From Bacteroidetes bacterium CG2_30_32_10 (GTDB taxonomy: Bacteria > Bacteroidota > Bacteroidia > Bacteroidales > CG2-30-32-10): a DNA stretch of 5,173 nt. Below the pieces are notes generated by a model. That model had not been told where the DNA came from. It did not search any database and saw only the letters and a program-made list of their open reading frames with translations. Both the position numbers and the translations under genes were made by a program. Below, piece by piece: positions 3,918 to 5,173 of this stretch; the stretch's first letter is position 1; each line of letters begins with the position of its first letter. The stretch spans positions 1 to 5,173 of the forward strand of contig MNXO01000037.1 of assembly GCA_001872995.1 (NCBI GenBank). Reading direction: 5' to 3'.

Positions 3918-5173
3918 ATGAAAATTTCTTACAGTTGGCTTAAAAATTATTTAGATGAATCAGTTGACCCTCAACTAATTACTGATGTGTTGACTGATTG
4001 TGGGTTAGAGGTAGATAGTGTAGAAAAAATACAAACCATAAAGGGAGGATTAGAAGGCTTGGTTGTTGGTGAAGTGTTGAGTAAAGAAAAACATCCCGAA
4101 GCAGACCGACTAAATTTAACAACTGTTGATGTTGGAAATGGCGAACCTTTAAACATTGTGTGCGGTGCAAAAAATGTTGAAGAAGGTCAAAAAGTGATTG
4201 TTGCAATTGTTGGAACTAAACTCTATTCTAAAGAAGGAGATGAGTTGGTGATAAAGAAATCAAAAATTAGAGGGCAATTATCTGAAGGAATGATTTGTGC
4301 TGAAGATGAAATAGGAATTGGTGAATCTCACGATGGAATACTAGTGTTAGACCCTTCAGTTAAAGTAGGAACTTTGGCAAAAACTTATTTTAATGTGGAA
4401 GATGATTTTGTTTACGAAATTGGATTAACACCTAACAGGTCTGATGCAACTGGACATATTGGCGTAGCCAGAGATTTAGTAACCGTTTTAAAACTAACTC
4501 AAAACATTAATTTAATTAAACCTTCTGTTGACGATTTTAAAATTGATTCTACCGATTTAATTATTGATGTTGAGGTTGAAGATGCAGATTTATGTCCAAG
4601 ATATTCTGGAGTTACCATCAATAATATTAAAGTTGGTGAATCTCCAGAATGGCTAAAAAATAGGCTAAAAAGTATAGGTTTAAAACCCATTAATAATGTG
4701 GTGGATGTTACCAATTTTGTGCTACACGAAACAGGGCATCCCTTACATGCTTTTGATGCTAAAAAAATAATTGGCAACAAAATAATTGTAAAACGAGCTC
4801 AGGATAAAACCAAATTTACAACATTGGATGAAGTGGTAAGAGAATTATCCAATGACGATTTAATGATTGGTAATACCGAAAAAGAAATGTGTATTGCAGG
4901 AGTTTTTGGAGGGTTAGCATCTGGAGTTTCGGCAACAACAACCAGCATATTTATTGAAAGTGCTTATTTTAATCCTGTAACTGTTCGTAAATCTGCCAAA
5001 AGACATGGATTAAATACCGATGCCTCTTTTCGTTTTGAAAGAGGTGCAGATCCCAACATCACTATTTATGCGTTGAAAAGAACTGCAAATTTGATAAAAG
5101 AAGTGACAGGAGGAAAAATTTCATCAGAAATAATAGATGTTTATCCTCAACCCATCAAAAATGTTGAGGTCAA
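3918..5173 (+). CDS. pheT: Phenylalanine--tRNA ligase beta subunit (partial, 3' end outside window)
   Basis: Beta chain of the alpha2beta2 enzyme that charges tRNA-Phe; this chain binds tRNA and carries the editing site that removes mischarged Tyr. The frame is open from the ATG at 3918 (MKISYSWLKNYLDE) to the window end, 418 complete codons of a protein usually near 800. Visible parts: an N-terminal B1 segment; an EMAPII-like tRNA-binding OB fold at about residues 40-150 (LVVGEVLSKEKHPEADRL, NIVCGAKNV, SEGMICAEDEIG); LTPNRSDATGHIGVARD; then the B3/B4 editing domain at about 210-385 with RYSG, INNVVDVTNFV, HPLHAFD (residues 274-280), IAGVFGG and SFRFERGAD. The window cuts off around the start of the B5 domain. 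The ATG at 3911 is in another frame and stops after ten codons, so 3918 is the start. pheS is not adjacent on the visible side. Confidence 0.96.
   Translation, partial: MKISYSWLKNYLDESVDPQLITDVLTDCGLEVDSVEKIQTIKGGLEGLVVGEVLSKEKHPEADRLNLTTVDVGNGEPLNIVCGAKNVEEGQKVIVAIVGTKLYSKEGDELVIKKSKIRGQLSEGMICAEDEIGIGESHDGILVLDPSVKVGTLAKTYFNVEDDFVYEIGLTPNRSDATGHIGVARDLVTVLKLTQNINLIKPSVDDFKIDSTDLIIDVEVEDADLCPRYSGVTINNIKVGESPEWLKNRLKSIGLKPINNVVDVTNFVLHETGHPLHAFDAKKIIGNKIIVKRAQDKTKFTTLDEVVRELSNDDLMIGNTEKEMCIAGVFGGLASGVSATTTSIFIESAYFNPVTVRKSAKRHGLNTDASFRFERGADPNITIYALKRTANLIKEVTGGKISSEIIDVYPQPIKNVEV

Noticed and set aside
3911..3943. ATG at 3911 upstream of pheT as a start or leader peptide
   Set aside because: It is out of frame with pheT and ends after ten codons with no Phe run. 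There is no attenuator hairpin, so a pheT-type leader peptide is not supported.
3971..4206. Two overlapping minus-strand ORFs
   Set aside because: Antisense to the tRNA-binding domain of pheT, whose + frame is unmistakable.
4499..4780. 93-codon minus-strand ORF
   Set aside because: Antisense to the pheT B3/B4 region; low-complexity translation with no motif.

Overview
The window looks like chromosomal DNA of a Bacteroidota member, probably Flavobacteriia-like. The support is the AT-rich composition, A/T-ending codons, promoters of the TTTG-N19-TAnnTTTG type rather than TTGACA/TATAAT, little sign of Shine-Dalgarno sites, and a secreted repeat protein with a C-terminal type IX secretion (T9SS, Por) sorting domain. 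Every gene I can support is on the + strand.

Layout: (1) 1-936 is the 3' nine-tenths of galE (UDP-glucose 4-epimerase), open at the window start. (2) 963-1093 is a clear Bacteroidota-type promoter and an intact tRNA-Val (anticodon UAC, CCA encoded), followed by a hairpin/T10 terminator. (3) 1132-1386 is a small GIY-YIG nuclease-domain gene starting only a few bases after that terminator. (4) 1377-1454 is a second tRNA-like sequence. It repeats the D-arm and the whole T-arm/3' acceptor of the tRNA-Val exactly, but has a different 19-nt anticodon arm with apparent anticodon UUA and two mismatches in the acceptor stem. A 15-bp perfect hairpin terminator follows. (5) 1684-3018 encodes an exported leucine-rich-repeat protein with 11 near-identical repeats and a T9SS sorting domain. 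(6) 3099-3860 encodes a predicted outer-membrane beta-barrel protein. (7) 3918-5173 is the 5' half of pheT (phenylalanyl-tRNA synthetase beta chain), running off the window.

Most of the window is ordinary housekeeping and cell-surface genes, each apparently its own transcription unit. The exception is 1016-1454: a GIY-YIG gene between an intact tRNA and a recoded or degenerate copy of it. The duplication is direct, with a period of about 361-363 bp, and the nuclease ORF overlaps the start of the second copy. This is what a compact, tRNA-associated, homing-like element would look like. The mobility and the role of the tRNA-like part are inference. I recall, without being able to check, that small GIY-YIG genes next to tRNAs occur elsewhere in Bacteroidota, so the arrangement may be a recurring and poorly described unit rather than a one-off.
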